Assembly (NCBI RefSeq): GCF_003205205.1
Contig: NZ_QJRL01000009.1
Span: 1 to 64,000 of the forward strand
Direction of reading: 5' to 3'
From: Pseudomonas sp. LB-090624
GTDB taxonomy: Bacteria > Pseudomonadota > Gammaproteobacteria > Pseudomonadales > Pseudomonadaceae
DNA: 64,000 nt
Shown here: in pieces, positions 62,312-64,000 of the stretch
Layout: every line of letters begins with the position of its first letter
Position numbering within the stretch: the stretch's first letter is position 1
Program-made: the position numbers and the translations under genes
The notes under the pieces: generated by a model
The model's input: only the letters and a program-made list of their open reading frames with translations
Databases searched by the model: none
What the model was told of the DNA's origin: nothing

Positions 62312-64000
62312 ATGAGCCCCCGTACCCCAAAGAAAACCCGCTCGGTCGCACCATCGCGCATCCGCGAAGGCATGCCCTTCCCCCTCGGCGCCACCTGGGA
62401 TGGCCTTGGGGTCAACTTCGCCCTCTTCTCGGCCAACGCCACCAAGGTCGAACTGTGCCTGTTCGACTCCACCGGCGAACAGGAAATCGAGCGCATCGAG
62501 CTGCCCGAATACACTGACGAGATCTACCACGGCTACCTGCCCGACGCGCACCCTGGGCTGGTCTACGGCTACCGCGTGTACGGCCCCTACGAACCGGAAA
62601 ACGGCCACCGTTTCAACCCCAACAAACTGCTGATCGACCCGTATGCCAAGCAACTGGTCGGCAGCCTGAAATGGTCCGAGGCATTGTTCGGCTACACCAT
62701 CGGCCACCCCGATGGGGACCTGTCGTTCGACGAACGCGACAGCGCGCCTTTCGTACCCAAATGCAAGGTGATCGACCCGGCCTTCACCTGGGGCCGCGAC
62801 CAGCGGGTGCAGATACCCTGGGAACGCACGATCATCTACGAGGCGCACACCCGCGGCATCAGCATGCGCCACCCGGCAGTGCCGGAAAAACTGCGCGGCA
62901 CCTTCGCCGGCCTGGCCAATGACGAACTGCTCAAGCACATCAAGGACCTGGGCGTTTCCAGCATCGAGCTGCTGCCGATCCACGCCTTCGTCAACGACCA
63001 GCACCTGCTGGACAAGGGCCTGAACAATTACTGGGGCTACAACAGCATCGCCTTCTTCGCGCCGCACCCGCGCTACTTGGCCAGTGGCAAGATCGCCGAG
63101 TTCAAGGAGATGGTCGCGCACCTGCACGATGCCGGGCTGGAAGTGATTCTCGACGTGGTCTACAACCACACTGCCGAAGGCAATGAACGCGGCCCGACCC
63201 TGTCCATGCGCGGTATCGACAACGCCTCGTACTACCGCCTGATGCCGGACGACAAGCGCTACTACATCAACGACTCCGGTACGGGCAACACCCTGGACCT
63301 GAGCCACCCCTGCGTGCTGCAACTGGTCACCGACTCGCTGCGCTACTGGGCCGGTGAAATGCACGTGGACGGCTTCCGCTTCGACCTCGCGACCATCCTT
63401 GGCCGCTACCACGACGGCTATAGCGAGCGCCACGGTTTCCTCGTCGCCTGCCGCCAGGACCCGATGCTGAGCCAGGTCAAGTTGATTGCCGAGCCGTGGG
63501 ACTGCGGCCCGGGCGGCTATCAGGTGGGCAACTTCGCCCCGGGCTGGGCTGAGTGGAACGACCGTTTCCGCGACACCGTACGCGCTTTCTGGAAAGGCGA
63601 CGAGGGCCAACTTGCCGACTTTGCCGCCCGCATGACCGCGTCGGGCGACATGTTCAACAACCGCGGCCGGCGGCCTTACTCCTCGGTCAATTTCATCACC
63701 GCCCACGACGGTTTCACCTTGCGTGACCTGGTGTCGTACAACCACAAGCACAACGAAGACAACGACGAGAACAACCAGGACGGGACCGACAACAACCTGT
63801 CGTGGAACTGCGGTGTCGAAGGGCCGACCGATGACCCGGCGGTGAATGCCCTGCGCATGCGCCAGATGCGCAACTACTTCGCCACGTTGCTGCTGGCCCA
63901 AGGCACGCCAATGATCGTGGCCGGCGACGAGTTCAGCCGCACCCAGCACGGCAACAACAATGCCTACTGCCAGGACAGCGAGATCGGCTGGGTGAACTGG
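62312..64000 (+). CDS. glgX: glycogen debranching enzyme GlgX (partial, 5' 563 codons)
   Basis: The GH13 isoamylase-type enzyme cuts alpha-1,6 branches of glycogen. It runs off the right edge; the family length is about 700 aa. A CBM48 domain (PFPLGATWDGLGVNFALFSA) is followed by GYRVYGPYEPENGHRFNPNK. Catalytic regions are LDVVYNHTAEG, VDGFRFDLATILG (nucleophile near residue 358), LIAEPWDCGPGG (Glu near 394) and ITAHDGFTLRDLVSYN (Asp near 466). GAGG lies 8 nt before ATG 62312. The 153-bp gap before it suggests weaker coupling to treY. Its products are recycled by MalQ. Confidence 0.95.
   Translation, partial: MSPRTPKKTRSVAPSRIREGMPFPLGATWDGLGVNFALFSANATKVELCLFDSTGEQEIERIELPEYTDEIYHGYLPDAHPGLVYGYRVYGPYEPENGHRFNPNKLLIDPYAKQLVGSLKWSEALFGYTIGHPDGDLSFDERDSAPFVPKCKVIDPAFTWGRDQRVQIPWERTIIYEAHTRGISMRHPAVPEKLRGTFAGLANDELLKHIKDLGVSSIELLPIHAFVNDQHLLDKGLNNYWGYNSIAFFAPHPRYLASGKIAEFKEMVAHLHDAGLEVILDVVYNHTAEGNERGPTLSMRGIDNASYYRLMPDDKRYYINDSGTGNTLDLSHPCVLQLVTDSLRYWAGEMHVDGFRFDLATILGRYHDGYSERHGFLVACRQDPMLSQVKLIAEPWDCGPGGYQVGNFAPGWAEWNDRFRDTVRAFWKGDEGQLADFAARMTASGDMFNNRGRRPYSSVNFITAHDGFTLRDLVSYNHKHNEDNDENNQDGTDNNLSWNCGVEGPTDDPAVNALRMRQMRNYFATLLLAQGTPMIVAGDEFSRTQHGNNNAYCQDSEIGWVNW

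Noticed and set aside
61556..63949. Very long open frame (797 codons) on the minus strand opposite treY/glgX, and similar ones opposite idh and clpA
   Set aside because: These are mirror frames produced by the strong third-position G+C bias of the real genes; they have no family motifs, no ribosome sites, and His/Gln/Arg-rich composition.

Overview
The window is chromosomal DNA of a fluorescent pseudomonad, most likely the Pseudomonas putida group. The evidence is the high G+C coding style, gene orders I recall from P. putida genomes (ftsK-lolA-rarA-crcB-serS-cysG; nudJ-mnmA-hflD-purB; glgA-treZ-malQ-treY-glgX), paired dimeric and monomeric isocitrate dehydrogenases, and several P. putida-style REP hairpins. 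It is nearly all core metabolism and housekeeping. I see no prophage, insertion sequence, CRISPR array, rRNA or plasmid function, and no convincing new defence or biosynthetic system.

Layout. 1-3.1 kb: a tRNA-Ser(UGA) next to a decayed tRNA-Ser copy, a YccA/BI-1 membrane protein, a ~220-bp nested palindromic element and an NCS2 purine/uracil permease. 3.2-6.7 kb: tusDCBE with trpD2 in one overlapping operon, then a glutathionyl-hydroquinone reductase. 6.7-14.3 kb (minus): ftsK, lolA, rarA, crcB, serS, cysG. 14.6-19.7 kb: a compact N-degron neighbourhood (aat, bpt, infA, clpA, clpS) plus cspD. 19.7-23.6 kb: icd (minus) diverging from idh (plus). 23.7-29.2 kb: nudJ, mnmA, hflD, purB, ribosomal oxygenase roxA and a GNAT. 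29.3-39.9 kb: topB, a PuuB-like oxidoreductase, a haloperoxidase-type hydrolase, a TSUP transporter, nudC, a dienoyl-CoA isomerase, nhaB, a second copy of the palindromic element, a lipocalin and RNase Z.

40-48 kb is the complete reductive pyrimidine catabolic cluster: dihydropyrimidine dehydrogenase (preT, preA), dihydropyrimidinase, N-carbamoyl-beta-alanine amidase, an NCS1 transporter and a TetR regulator. A perfect palindrome upstream of the dihydropyrimidinase is a candidate operator. The regulator is translationally coupled to a 50-codon remnant of a VOC/glyoxalase protein. 48-52.5 kb (minus) is a gnd-zwf-GH15 operon of oxidative pentose phosphate and glucan-hydrolysis enzymes.

52.7-64 kb is a storage-carbon and stress region. 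It starts with a 55-aa unannotated small protein behind a sigma-S-like -10, then glgA, treZ, malQ, treY, a small DUF2934 protein with an H1-like tail, and the first 563 codons of glgX. Together these enzymes make alpha-glucan, convert its ends to trehalose through TreY/TreZ, and debranch or recycle it through GlgX/MalQ.

The observations most worth checking are the two-copy nested palindromic element, the decayed tRNA-Ser next to the intact one, the VOC micro-gene coupled to the pyrimidine regulator, the 55-aa small protein with its candidate promoter, and REP sequence that has become the coding tail of the NCS1 transporter.
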